Shown piece after piece: positions 38,621 through 47,632 of a stretch of 64,000 nt of DNA; position 1 is the first letter of the stretch, and every line of letters begins with the position of its first letter. The DNA is from an uncultured Clostridia bacterium. Lineage in GTDB: Bacteria; Bacillota; Clostridia; TANB77; CAG-508. Under the pieces are notes generated by a model, which saw only the letters and a program-made list of their open reading frames with translations, did not search any database and had not been told where the DNA came from. Where the stretch lies: the NCBI GenBank assembly GCA_944390285.1, contig CALXPN010000003.1, positions 1-64,000 on the forward strand, written 5' to 3'. The translations under genes and the position numbers were made by a program.

Positions 38621-39091
38621 TTACCATTTATAATGTGCAAAAGCTTTATTAGCTTCAGCCATTCTATGTGTATCTTCTTTCTTCTTGAATGCTCCACCAT
38701 TTCCGTTTATAGCATCAATTATTTCTCCTGCTAATTTTTCAGACATTGTTTTTTCATGTCTTTTTCTAGCATATGCTACAAGCCATCTTAAACCTAATGT
38801 TTGTCTTCTTTCAGGTCTTATTTCTAATGGAACTTGATATGTTGCTCCACCAACTCTTCTTGCTTTTACTTCAAGAACTGGCATTATGTTTTCTAATGCT
38901 GCTTCAAATACTTCTAAAGGATCTTTTTGTTCTTTCTCCTTTATTATATCAAAAGCACCATATACTATACTTTGAGCAACTGATTTTTTACCATCAAGCA
39001 TTATATTATTTATTAATTTAGTAACAACTTTACTATTATATAATGGATCTGGTAATACATCTCTTTTTGCTATATATCCTTTTCTTGGCAC
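38621..39091 (-). CDS. rpsG: 30S ribosomal protein S7
   Basis: S7 nucleates the 30S head. It is 156 aa with the [15 protein letters not shown] opening and [14 protein letters not shown] motif. The start is GTG with AAGGAGGG upstream. It is preceded by an unusually long structured spacer after rpsL, a plausible S7-dependent control site. Confidence 0.98.
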   Translation of the reverse strand: MPRKGYIAKRDVLPDPLYNSKVVTKLINNIMLDGKKSVAQSIVYGAFDIIKEKEQKDPLEVFEAALENIMPVLEVKARRVGGATYQVPLEIRPERRQTLGLRWLVAYARKRHEKTMSEKLAGEIIDAINGNGGAFKKKEDTHRMAEANKAFAHYKW

Positions 39092-39119
39092 TATACTTCC
39101 CTCCTTTTAATTTTTTAAC

Positions 39120-39224
39120 TTCTGTACATAATACAGAAAGGTACTCTGGAAAGACTATTTCACTTTCCCGTAATAGTGCAAGAATTCTTTTTTATTTATA
39201 TTCATAAAAGAATATGCACTATTA
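39120..39224 (-). promoter_or_regulatory. Triple-hairpin intercistronic region rpsL-rpsG
   Basis: Three consecutive stems lie in the 164-bp spacer: 39215-39224 with 39171-39180 (perfect 10 bp, extended by an inner 8 bp), 39163-39168 with 39148-39153 (GGAAAG/CTTTCC), and 39132-39138 with 39120-39126 (TTCTGTA/TACAGAA). None has a T-run suited to termination. In E. coli, S7 represses its operon by binding the rpsL-rpsG spacer; a similar role here is inference. Confidence 0.55.
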
Positions 39225-39255
39225 TCAATTAATAATTTTTAGACCAAATTACATT

Positions 39256-39669
39256 TTATTTTTTAGGTCTTTTAGCACCATATTTAGATCTAGCTTGCAT
39301 TCTATCTTTAACACCAGCTGTATCTAAAGTACCTCTAATAATGTGGTATCTAACACCAGGTAAATCTTTTACTCTTCCACCTCTTATTAATACAACACTA
39401 TGTTCTTGTAAGTTGTGTCCTACACCTGGAATATATGATGTAACTTCATACCCATTTGAAAGTTTAACTCTGGCAACTTTTCTTAATGCTGAGTTAGGCT
39501 TTTTAGGTGTAACTGTTTTAACAACTGTACAAACACCTCTTTTTTGTGGTGATCTATTATCTGTTTGAACTTTTTTTCTAGAGTTATATCCTTTTTGTAA
39601 AGCAGGCGCTGTTGATTTTGTTGTTGATGTTTTTCTACCTTTTCTTACTAATTGATTAATTGTTGGCAT
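39256..39669 (-). CDS. rpsL: 30S ribosomal protein S12
   Basis: S12 is a decoding-centre protein, 137 aa. It has the conserved [15 protein letters not shown] and the loop with [16 protein letters not shown]; the lysines altered in streptomycin-resistant strains are wild type. First gene of the str operon. AGGTG lies upstream of the ATG. Confidence 0.98.
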   Translation of the reverse strand: MPTINQLVRKGRKTSTTKSTAPALQKGYNSRKKVQTDNRSPQKRGVCTVVKTVTPKKPNSALRKVARVKLSNGYEVTSYIPGVGHNLQEHSVVLIRGGRVKDLPGVRYHIIRGTLDTAGVKDRMQARSKYGAKRPKK

Positions 39670-39727
39670 TCTTCTTTTTCACCTCATTTCATTTATAAAT
39701 TATAATTAGATAAGCTTTAAGCTTTCT

Positions 39728-39778
39728 AAAACAAAATAATACGCCAAAATATAGATTTCCCTATATTAAACAGCGTAT
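39728..39778 (-). promoter_or_regulatory. Leader hairpin at the start of the str operon
   Basis: The stem ATACGC/GCGTAT (39773-39778 with 39739-39744), enclosing an AATATAG/CTATATT stem, is followed on the minus strand by TATTTTGTTTT. It resembles an attenuator, but the predicted transcription start falls at or within its left arm, so a DNA operator is an alternative. Confidence 0.45.
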
Positions 39779-39780
39779 CT

Positions 39781-39809
39781 ATTTTATCATCTTTACATTC
39801 TAATGTCAA
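39781..39809 (-). promoter_or_regulatory. str operon promoter
   Basis: On the minus strand, consensus TTGACA (39804-39809), exactly 17 bp, then TAAAAT (39781-39786). It lies about 110 bp before rpsL. The remaining part of the 39670-39969 gap holds only hairpins, including GACCTCT/AGAGGTC at about 39900-39926 and a GC-rich CACCC/GGGTG stem near 39942-39958. Confidence 0.85.
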
Positions 39810-39969
39810 GATTTTATTTTACTTTTATTTTGTCTTATTTCCGCATGTTTATAAACATATTATTAATTATAGTATAGTTATAATAAAATTAGAAAAGCGA
39901 CCTCTTTATAATAATCTTAGAGGTCACTTTCCTTTTTTCACCCTCCCAAGCGGGTGGGCAGGAGTGGGG

Positions 39970-40308
39970 TCAGAGCACTACTCTTCTTACTTTTCTTTCT
40001 TTTTCTTCTTCTTCATTGTCTTCTTTAGCTTCTTCCCCTTTTGTTGCTTCCTTTCTTTCAGTCCTTTTATTTGCAGTAGAGGATGATGCTTTTTTCTCTT
40101 CTAACTTTTCTATTATCTCACTATAAATACATCCAGCAAGATAACTTACTGTCATAAGAAGAAGAGTTAGCCAGTTTCCTTTCAGGAAACTTAAACACCA
40201 TGTCCCCAGCTTACTGATATAGGTTCCCGCTAGCCCTAAGGCTATCAGTACTACTAACAGTACAATCAGGATGATTAAAGGGATAATTTTTTTCACAAAC
40301 CGGTTCAT
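39970..40308 (-). CDS. Small two-helix membrane protein of foreign composition
   Basis: The 112-aa protein has two hydrophobic segments (about 9-29 and 45-62) and a highly charged C-terminal tail rich in Lys/Glu (about 70-108). No family is recognised. Codon use differs sharply from all neighbours: CTG, GGG, ACC, GCG and a CGG codon at residue 3, and it ends with UGA, unlike every intact native gene here. I chose the ATG at 40308 (AAGGAG 8 nt upstream). It has its own consensus promoter. Recent horizontal acquisition is likely; a holin-like or signalling role is guesswork. Confidence 0.6.
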   Translation of the reverse strand: MNRFVKKIIPLIILIVLLVVLIALGLAGTYISKLGTWCLSFLKGNWLTLLLMTVSYLAGCIYSEIIEKLEEKKASSSTANKRTERKEATKGEEAKEDNEEEEKERKVRRVVL

Positions 40309-40348
40309 ATTTTTTTCTCCTTTCGATACGGTTTTATACTCATTTATA

Positions 40349-40377
40349 ATTATAACACAAACACCTCTAAAAGTCAA
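40349..40377 (-). promoter_or_regulatory. Promoter of the small membrane-protein gene
   Basis: On the minus strand TTGACT (40372-40377), 17 bp, TATAAT (40349-40354), about 40 bp before the ATG. Confidence 0.8.
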
Positions 40378-40427
40378 TTTTTAGGCTTTTTAGGATTAAT
40401 TGTCTAAAATCTACACTTAAATAAAGG

Positions 40428-40456
40428 CAAAAAAACATACAGCATTGACTGTATGT
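40428..40456 (-). terminator. Terminator after the 995-aa coiled-coil gene
   Basis: ACATACAG/CTGTATGT with a 6-nt loop is followed by seven T residues on the minus strand, 10 nt past the stop codon. Confidence 0.92.
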
Positions 40457-40466
40457 TTTTTTATTT

Positions 40467-43454
40467 TTAACGATCTATTTCTTCATCATTTAAATATAGA
40501 TTTTGTTTTGCATCATTTGATAATTCTTCTGCGACTGCTTCACTACCATTACGAGAAATTCTTTTTTCATCTTTTATATTGATTAGTTTTTTAATACCAA
40601 TCATCTTACTCTTTACTTTATCTAAAATTTTAAATCTTTGTTTTTTATCTTTTAATTCTGTTGATTTCTTATTTATTTTTTCATTTGCCTCTTCCAAATT
40701 TCTATTTTCAGTAGATTCAATTCCAAATAATTCTGTAAGTCTTGTCTTTATTTCTGAAATTCTTGCTCCATTAGTTCCTTTTGATAACTTGTCTATTTCA
40801 TCTTGTTTTTCATTAGCTCTTCTTTGCTTATCAGCAACTTTAATTGGATCATCTATTTCTTGTGCAGTAGATGCTTTTTCACGTTTCAAGCTACTAATTT
40901 GTTCATCGATTTTATCTACATCAACTGTTGCTTCATATTGTGGTGTAGAATCTAATTTTTGTTTAGCCATTTGTAGTCTTTGTCCTAGTCTTTCTAATGC
41001 AGTTTTGTTAATTTCAGGAGTTATATGTTTCATCTCTTCTCTTAGAGTTGCTATTTCAGACTTATTGTCATTATATTCATTATATTTATCTTCTCCTAAA
41101 ACTTCTTTAAATTTCTGATCAAATTCATCTTTTAAATCAGCTATTTCTTGTGTTATTTTACCTAATTCTTCATCTTTTTTATCTTTTTCATCTTTCTTAT
41201 TAAAATAATTCTCTAAGTCTGTTGATTCATTTTCAGGTAAATCATATTTTTTTTCTAACTCTGGCAATTTAGCTTTAAAGATTTTTCTCCAAAATGGTAC
41301 TTTAGCTTTTTCTTTGGGCATACCTGTTCCTGTTAATACCTCTATTACTTCATCTGGAGATTCAAAATTATTAATAGCTTCATTATGCCTGCGTATATCT
41401 GCTTCTAGATCTGCATCTGTTCTTTCTTTTCCAATTAATATGTCATTTAAATATTTTGTTAATGTATCATTAGTTGCTTTTAAACCTTCTAAATCTCTTA
41501 AAAAATCTTCATCCTTTTTATTTTGATATTCTAAAATCTTAAATCTATTTGTTACATTATTAGAATCATATGCATCATCTATTTCAATTCCTGAATCTAA
41601 TTCGCTTCTTATAACACCTATTAAATATTTATGCATTGCCTCTGGTGTTGCTACTATACTAGATGAACCTATATCTAAAGCCAATGCTTTTTGGAATAAA
41701 TCCATCATAGTTTTATATGTTACTATAGCATTTTTCAATAAAGCCATATTATCTTTTGATGGATCTTTTTGCAATGATATCATAGCTTTTCTAAGTTTAA
41801 GTTCTGCATCTCTATATTCTTTAAAAGCTTTTGCAGAATTTGAATCAGGATTCTCAAGTTCTGGATATGTTTCTTCTCCTACATATTCTTGCATAGCTTT
41901 TGATTTGTATGTACCTAAGTCTGCTTCTATATTTGTAAGTTCTGCTTTTAAATCCTTCTCATCTTCTATATTTTCAACTAGCTCATTTCTTAATTCTTCT
42001 AATTCTGTATCTTTATATTCTCCAGTTGATGGATCTTTTATTGATTCTAAAATTTTATTATTTTTCTCTGTTTTTTTGTTAATTTCATCTTTCTTTTGTA
42101 AATATTCTGGATTAGGTACAATTTCATCACCATCAAGATAATTATTAGTCATTCTAGGAAGCATAGGTTTTCTAAGGCTTGGTATCTTTTGTTCGCCTTT
42201 TAATAGTCTTTCTGCTTCTTCAAATTCTTTTTTAGCTTTTTTATAATCTTCTGTTTCTACATCTCCTTTTCCACCTGATGCTTTTTTATCTTCTAAATCT
42301 TTTATCTCTTTATCTATTTCTGCAAGTCTTGGATTTGTAATTTTTGAAACTGGTTCTGCTTCTATTGCTCTTTTCTCAGCTTCTAATCTTGATATTGCTT
42401 CTGTATCTATATTCTTTTCTAAGTTTGCAAGTTCACTTTCTAAGCTTGCTCTTTCTTCTGGTATTTTAGCTAGTTTTTCTGTTGCTTTTTGTTTTATTTC
42501 TTCTGCTGATTTTATTTCTCCTTCTATTTGTTGTATTTCTGCTAATAATTTTTGATATTCTGGTGTTCCTACATCTAAGTTCTTAGCCATTTCTTTCATT
42601 ATATTCATTGATTTTATTGTTTGGTCTTTTTCATCTAAAAGTCTTCCTATTTCTGTATCCAATCCTGAATCTCTTCTGTCTAATTCTGGCACAAGCATTC
42701 TTCCTTCACTATCTTGCTCTAAAGCCATTCTATCTATCTCTGCTGCTGATATTTTTCCACCTTTTATTCCTATTGCTTGACTTCTTAATCTTCTTCTTAT
42801 CGCTTCTCTTTTTTTCTTTATTTCTTCTGCCATTTTTGTTAGTTCTTGTGCATTTTCTGGTTTAACTACTGCTTTTTTGGCTTCAAAATCTTGTAATAAT
42901 TTTCTTAAATCTGCTACATTTTCTTGGATTCTTTCATCATCATTTATTTTTGTTTTTAATGCATCTATTTTACTTTTTTCATTTTCTTTTTCTGAAATTT
43001 TATCCTCAAAGTCAACTTCTACTTCATTTACAAGTGTATTATATATTGTTTCATTAGTTGCAAAACTTACTAATATTAAATTCATTCTATTGTTTGAATT
43101 TTTTGCATTTTCCTCAATTATTGAAAATGCATTTTCTGATTTTTTTACTTCTTCTTGTCTTCTTTTTAAAAGTGCCTCTGCTATATCCATATCGTTTTTT
43201 GCCCTGTCTACTTCTGTTTCAAATGATTTCAATATGTCTTTACTAACATTTGCTACTCTTGAAGCATCTAATGCTGCTTTTTTTGCTTCATAAGTTTTTT
43301 TTGCATCTTCATATGATGTTTCAGCTGTTTCTAAAAAATTTACAGCTACTTTTTTAGCTTTTTTGGCTGTTTCTAAATCTGATTTTAATTGTTCTGTTTC
43401 TCTTCTTAAACTTACATACTCTTCATTAAGTTCTTGTAAAGTTTTTTCTTCCAT
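40467..43454 (-). CDS. 995-aa coiled-coil protein of unknown function
   Basis: Most of the chain is Glu/Lys/Leu heptad-like coiled coil: about 1-150, 165-380, 440-530 and 770-960. A less regular, probably globular part lies at about 560-740 (contains IVATPEAMHKYLIGVIRSEL and VIEVLTGTGMPKEKAKVPFW). It has no Walker motif, so it is not an SMC ATPase, and no signal or membrane helix, so it is predicted cytoplasmic and filament- or scaffold-like. It lies downstream of a 37-aa gene under a perfect consensus promoter, suggesting high expression. The family is not recognised. Confidence 0.75.
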   Translation of the reverse strand: MEEKTLQELNEEYVSLRRETEQLKSDLETAKKAKKVAVNFLETAETSYEDAKKTYEAKKAALDASRVANVSKDILKSFETEVDRAKNDMDIAEALLKRRQEEVKKSENAFSIIEENAKNSNNRMNLILVSFATNETIYNTLVNEVEVDFEDKISEKENEKSKIDALKTKINDDERIQENVADLRKLLQDFEAKKAVVKPENAQELTKMAEEIKKKREAIRRRLRSQAIGIKGGKISAAEIDRMALEQDSEGRMLVPELDRRDSGLDTEIGRLLDEKDQTIKSMNIMKEMAKNLDVGTPEYQKLLAEIQQIEGEIKSAEEIKQKATEKLAKIPEERASLESELANLEKNIDTEAISRLEAEKRAIEAEPVSKITNPRLAEIDKEIKDLEDKKASGGKGDVETEDYKKAKKEFEEAERLLKGEQKIPSLRKPMLPRMTNNYLDGDEIVPNPEYLQKKDEINKKTEKNNKILESIKDPSTGEYKDTELEELRNELVENIEDEKDLKAELTNIEADLGTYKSKAMQEYVGEETYPELENPDSNSAKAFKEYRDAELKLRKAMISLQKDPSKDNMALLKNAIVTYKTMMDLFQKALALDIGSSSIVATPEAMHKYLIGVIRSELDSGIEIDDAYDSNNVTNRFKILEYQNKKDEDFLRDLEGLKATNDTLTKYLNDILIGKERTDADLEADIRRHNEAINNFESPDEVIEVLTGTGMPKEKAKVPFWRKIFKAKLPELEKKYDLPENESTDLENYFNKKDEKDKKDEELGKITQEIADLKDEFDQKFKEVLGEDKYNEYNDNKSEIATLREEMKHITPEINKTALERLGQRLQMAKQKLDSTPQYEATVDVDKIDEQISSLKREKASTAQEIDDPIKVADKQRRANEKQDEIDKLSKGTNGARISEIKTRLTELFGIESTENRNLEEANEKINKKSTELKDKKQRFKILDKVKSKMIGIKKLINIKDEKRISRNGSEAVAEELSNDAKQNLYLNDEEIDR

Positions 43455-43490
43455 TTTATCTCTCCTTTTAATTTAAATTATTTTAAGTAA

Positions 43491-43604
43491 TTAATATTCT
43501 GATTTTTCTTTTTCACATTCAGCAATTATTTCACTGATTTCGCCTTTTGTTTTTGCTAATTCTTTCATTAGCTCTTTTCCTTTTTCACTTAACTTTTTTT
43601 CCAT
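43491..43604 (-). CDS. 37-aa charged small protein
   Basis: MEKKLSEKGKELMKELAKT and a Glu-rich remainder form a single predicted amphipathic helix. I chose the ATG at 43604, 7 nt after AGGAG; a longer reading from 43676 is excluded because it would cover the promoter at 43644-43672. It lies 36 bp before the coiled-coil gene, so the two are likely translated from one message and may interact. Confidence 0.6.
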   Translation of the reverse strand: MEKKLSEKGKELMKELAKTKGEISEIIAECEKEKSEY

Positions 43605-43643
43605 AATCATTCTCCTTTGTTTAAAATAAACTCTTACTCTTTT

Positions 43644-43672
43644 ATTATAGCAAGTTTGGTATTTTTTGTCAA
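43644..43672 (-). promoter_or_regulatory. Consensus promoter of the coiled-coil operon
   Basis: On the minus strand TTGACA (43667-43672), 17 bp, TATAAT (43644-43649): a perfect sigma-A consensus. Confidence 0.88.
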
Positions 43673-43686
43673 CCATTTTATGTATA

Positions 43687-45039
43687 CTATATCTTTGTTT
43701 TATACTGTTTTAGTATATTCAAAGATCTTTTTGAAAGCTTATTATATCTTTCTTTTTTGTCTTTTATATTTTCTGCTAATTTGGGCAGTATCCCAAAATT
43801 AGCATTCATTGGTTGAAAATTTGTATTTTCTGTTGATATATAATCTGCTAAAGCTCCTATAACTGTTTCTTTTGGCATAATTATTTTTTCTTTATTCAAA
43901 ATTTTATTTGAAGCATTTATTCCAGCAATTAATCCTGAAGAAATAGATTCTACATATCCTTCAACACCTGTTATTTGTCCAGCAAAATAAATATTAGAAT
44001 TTTTCTTCATATTATATGTATTATCAAGTAACTTTGTAGAATTAATATATGTATTTCTATGCATTACTCCATATTTTACAAATTCTGCATTTTCTAGTCC
44101 TGGAATTAATGAAAAAACTCTTTTTTGCTCACCAAACTTTAAGTTTGTTTGAAAACCTACTAAGTTATATAGATTTCCTTCACTATTATCTTGTCTTAAT
44201 TGAACAATTGCATATGGTCTTTTTCCTGTTCTTAAATCAGTAAAACCTACTGGTTTTAAAGGACCAAATCTTAATGTATCTATTCCTCTTTTTGCCATTA
44301 TTTCTATTGGCATACATCCTTCAAATATTTCTCTTTTTTCAAACTCATGCAAAATAACAACTTCTGCATTAATAAGCTCTTTATAAAAATTCTCATATTC
44401 CTCTTTATTCATTGGAAGATTTATATAACTTGCTTGTTGCTCTGAAATTCTTTTTTTCCAAACTTCTATATCTTCGTCTTTTTTTCTTTCTTCTTCATAC
44501 CTATCACCATAAAACCCAATTTTCATATCTATAGAATTTTTTTCGACTATAGGTGCTGCAGCATCATAAAAATGTAATTTATCACTTCCAGTTAATTTAG
44601 AAATTTCAGAAGATAGATTATCAGAAGTTAATGGTCCTGTTGCAATAATTACTATTTCTTCATTTGGTATTTCAATTACTTCTTTTCTAATTAATTCTAT
44701 ATATGGATTTTCTTCTATCTTTTTTGTAACTTTTTCTGCAAACTTTTCTCTATCTACTGCTAATGCTTGTCCAGCAGGAACACTTACACTATCTGCAATA
44801 GGAATTAATTCACTTCCAAGTACCCTTAATTCTTCTTTTAATAAACCACAAGCATTTGTTAAAAGATTAGATTTAAAAGAATTACTACAAACTATTTCTG
44901 CTAAATTTATATTTGTATGTGCATCAGAATATTTAATTGGTTTCATTTCATATAATTTTACTTTAATTTTCCTTTTAGCAATTTGGAGTGCTGCTTCTGT
45001 TCCAGCAAGTCCTCCACCAATTACAATCACTTCATTCAT
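43687..45039 (-). CDS. trmFO: tRNA (uracil-5-)-methyltransferase TrmFO
   Basis: TrmFO is a folate- and FAD-dependent enzyme making 5-methyluridine at tRNA position 54. It is 450 aa with the N-terminal FAD motif VIGGGLAGTEAA, EMKPIKYSDAHT and NSFKSNLLTNACGLLKEE. The C-terminal part has AGQITGVEGYVESISSGL. I chose the ATG at 45039 (GGGTGAAAAA before it). In many Firmicutes it follows topA, as here. Confidence 0.96.
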   Translation of the reverse strand: MNEVIVIGGGLAGTEAALQIAKRKIKVKLYEMKPIKYSDAHTNINLAEIVCSNSFKSNLLTNACGLLKEELRVLGSELIPIADSVSVPAGQALAVDREKFAEKVTKKIEENPYIELIRKEVIEIPNEEIVIIATGPLTSDNLSSEISKLTGSDKLHFYDAAAPIVEKNSIDMKIGFYGDRYEEERKKDEDIEVWKKRISEQQASYINLPMNKEEYENFYKELINAEVVILHEFEKREIFEGCMPIEIMAKRGIDTLRFGPLKPVGFTDLRTGKRPYAIVQLRQDNSEGNLYNLVGFQTNLKFGEQKRVFSLIPGLENAEFVKYGVMHRNTYINSTKLLDNTYNMKKNSNIYFAGQITGVEGYVESISSGLIAGINASNKILNKEKIIMPKETVIGALADYISTENTNFQPMNANFGILPKLAENIKDKKERYNKLSKRSLNILKQYKTKI

Positions 45040-45189
45040 TTTTTCACCCATAATTATCCAATATAATAATTTTATTATATGTATTTGTTTTATCTTATTC
45101 AATAACAGAAACATTACATTTATCTTACTATTTTATTATTTTTTTAGCAGTTATACTACGGAAAACTGATTTTTATATTTGTAAGAATC

Positions 45190-45373
45190 ATCTAAATCAT
45201 AAATATATTAATAAATATCGCTTGGAAAGTAGTTTTAATATAGAAATTCTTTAATAAAATTTGTTAGGGAATCTCAGGCTTGTTCCTGAGGGTGCTGATA
45301 AATTTTATTTTAGAATTTCTTTTTGAAACTAGCTTGACCTCAAGATATTTATTAATATATTTATGATTTAGAT
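45190..45373. repeat. 184-nt hairpin element with perfect 29-bp inverted ends
   Basis: Arms 45190-45218 and 45345-45373 are perfectly complementary over 29 bp. Inside lies a partly paired bubble of about 22 nt per side, then a 21-bp stem with two mismatches (45242-45262 with 45301-45321), and an apical CTCAGG/CCTGAG hairpin. It carries no open frame and fills the 45040-45376 gap between trmFO and topA. It is either a structured RNA (the size and central bubble recall 6S RNA) or a MITE-like inserted palindrome. No clear target duplication or promoter was found. Confidence 0.75.
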
Positions 45374-45376
45374 AAT

Positions 45377-45410
45377 AAAAAAACATAAGCCAAATATCAT
45401 TGACTTATGT
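45377..45410 (-). terminator. Terminator after topA
   Basis: An ACATAAG/CTTATGT stem with an extended loop is followed by seven T residues on the minus strand, immediately downstream of the topA stop. Confidence 0.85.
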
Positions 45411-45416
45411 TTATAT

Positions 45417-47513
45417 TTATTTTTCTGATTTATTAGAGGTTTTCTTTTTAGTTTTCCTTTTAGATGTTGTTTTCTTTTTTACTGTTTTCTTTTCTTTTTC
45501 TAATTCCTTAACATCTTCTTTTGAAGCATTAAAAACTTCTCCTGGTTTTGGTTTATTCCATGAAATATATGGACAACCTTCATTTTCACCTTTATTATTT
45601 TCACATATATAATAATTACGTCTTTTCTTTGTTTTTCTTACTTGTACTTTTCCACCACATACAGGACAAGGTACATCTATTGTTTCAACTATAGGTTTAG
45701 CATTTTGACATTCTGGATACCCAGGACATGCTAGAAATTTGCCATATCTACCATATTTTATTACCATCATTCTTCCACATTTTTCACAAGGTACATCAGA
45801 AACTTCATATTCTAATTTAACATGTTCTAATTCCTTTTCTACTTTTTCCACAACTTGTTCAAAAGGTGTGTAAAATTCTGAAATAACTTTTTTCCATTTT
45901 TCTTCGCCTAATGCAATTTTATCAAACTCTTCTTCCATCTGTGCTGTAAATTCAACATTTATAACATCACTAAAATTTTCTACTAATAACTTATTTACAA
46001 TTTTTCCCAAATCTGTTGGAACTAATTGTTTTTGAATTTTTTCAATATATCTTCTTGTTAAAATTGTAGTTATTGTCGGAGCATATGTGCTAGGTCTTCC
46101 TATTCCTTTTTCTTCTAAAGTTTTTACTAAGCTTGCTTCTGTATATCTTGAAGGTGGTTCTGTAAAACTCTGTTTTGCATCCAATTTTTCTTTTTTTACT
46201 TTTTCACCCACTTCTAATTCAGGAATAACATCAAAATTTTCTTTTTCTTCATTTTCTACATATAAAGTCATATAACCTTTAAATTTCATTGTTTGCCCAT
46301 TTGCTCTAAAATTATATTCTTTTCCATTTATTAAAACTGATACTGTATCATATATAGCAGAAGACATTTGGCTTGCCATAAATCTATTATATATTAATTT
46401 ATATAACTTATATTGATCTGGTGTTAAACTAGATTTTATATCATCTGGAGCAAGATCTATATGTGCTGGTCTTATTGCTTCATGTGCATCTTGTGCTTCA
46501 GATTTAGTTTTATAAAATCTATTTTCATAATATTTTTCTCCGAATTTATTTACAATATATTCTTTTGCAGATTCTCTTGCTTCATTTGAAATTCTAGTTG
46601 AATCTGTTCTCATATAAGTAATTAAACCTGTAACTCCAAATTCAGGTAATTTAACACCTTCATATAATGTTTGTGCAACAGACATTGTTTTTTTAATTGC
46701 AAAATTTAATTTTCTAGATGCATCTTGTTGCATGGTACTTGTTGTAAATGGTGGGGCTGGATTTCTTTTTCTTTCTCCTTTTTTTACATCTGATACAACA
46801 TACTCTGCATTTTCAAGTTCTTTCAAAATCAAATCTACTTCTTCTTTATTATGAAGTTCTATTTTTTTGCCATTTTTCCCTGTTAATTTACATTCAAATT
46901 TTGTTTTTGTTTTTTTATCAGATACTAATAAATTTATATTCCAATATTCTTCTGGGATAAAATTTTCTATTTCTTCTTCTCTTTCTACAATTAATCTCAC
47001 AGCAACAGATTGAACTCTACCTGCAGATAAACCTCTTTTTACTTTTTTCCATAAAACAGGACTTATTTTATATCCCACTATTCTATCTAATACACGTCTT
47101 GCTTGTTGAGCATCTACTAAATTTAAATCTATCTGTCTTGGATTACTTATTCCATTTTTTACTGCTGTTTTGGTAATTTCATTAAAAGTCACTCTACAAA
47201 CTTCATTTTCTGGTATTCCAAGAAGATATGCTAAATGCCATGCAATTGCCTCTCCTTCACGATCAGGGTCTGTTGCAAGATAAACTTTTTTTGAATTTTT
47301 AGCCTCTTTTTTTAGAGAATTAATCAAACTTGCTTTTCCTCTTATATTTATATATTCTGGTTCAAAATTATTTTCTATATTTATTCCAAGTTTAGATTTT
47401 GGCAAATCTCTTATATGTCCCATAGAAGCTACTACTTTACTTTTATTTCCTAAAAACTTTTTTATTGTATTTGCTTTAGCTGGTGATTCAACAATAACTA
47501 ATTTATCAATCAT
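45417..47513 (-). CDS. topA: DNA topoisomerase I
   Basis: This type IA enzyme relaxes negative supercoils. It is 698 aa: Toprim with IVESPAKANTIKKFLG at 7-22 and ATDPDREGEAIAWH, active-site tyrosine in GLITYMRTDSTRIS near residue 303. Two C-terminal zinc-ribbon motifs (CEKCG...CPGYPEC and CPVCG...CPY) are followed by a Lys/Thr-rich tail. GGGAG precedes the ATG. Confidence 0.98.
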   Translation of the reverse strand: MIDKLVIVESPAKANTIKKFLGNKSKVVASMGHIRDLPKSKLGINIENNFEPEYINIRGKASLINSLKKEAKNSKKVYLATDPDREGEAIAWHLAYLLGIPENEVCRVTFNEITKTAVKNGISNPRQIDLNLVDAQQARRVLDRIVGYKISPVLWKKVKRGLSAGRVQSVAVRLIVEREEEIENFIPEEYWNINLLVSDKKTKTKFECKLTGKNGKKIELHNKEEVDLILKELENAEYVVSDVKKGERKRNPAPPFTTSTMQQDASRKLNFAIKKTMSVAQTLYEGVKLPEFGVTGLITYMRTDSTRISNEARESAKEYIVNKFGEKYYENRFYKTKSEAQDAHEAIRPAHIDLAPDDIKSSLTPDQYKLYKLIYNRFMASQMSSAIYDTVSVLINGKEYNFRANGQTMKFKGYMTLYVENEEKENFDVIPELEVGEKVKKEKLDAKQSFTEPPSRYTEASLVKTLEEKGIGRPSTYAPTITTILTRRYIEKIQKQLVPTDLGKIVNKLLVENFSDVINVEFTAQMEEEFDKIALGEEKWKKVISEFYTPFEQVVEKVEKELEHVKLEYEVSDVPCEKCGRMMVIKYGRYGKFLACPGYPECQNAKPIVETIDVPCPVCGGKVQVRKTKKRRNYYICENNKGENEGCPYISWNKPKPGEVFNASKEDVKELEKEKKTVKKKTTSKRKTKKKTSNKSEK

Positions 47514-47605
47514 CTATTCTCTCCCATTAATTTAATAATATTTTTTATATTATTTCATTACTTATGTATTTTAATCCAATATTTTATTTTTGGCAAGCAA
47601 AATTT

Positions 47606-47632
47606 AAAAGTATAGATTTTTTTCTATACTTT
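47606..47632 (-). terminator. Terminator overlapping the murG stop codon
   Basis: AAAGTATAGA pairs with TCTATACTTT and includes the murG TAG stop; a short T-rich tail follows on the minus strand. It marks the end of the division/wall cluster. Confidence 0.6.

Noticed and set aside
43605..43676. Extended 61-aa version of the 37-aa protein
   Set aside because: The extension overlaps a perfect -35/-10 promoter, so it would not be transcribed in full.
45190..45373. Assigning the hairpin firmly as 6S RNA or SRP RNA
   Set aside because: The SRP helix-8 signature is absent, and 6S identity cannot be judged by eye; no clear promoter fixes a strand. It is reported only as a structured repeat.
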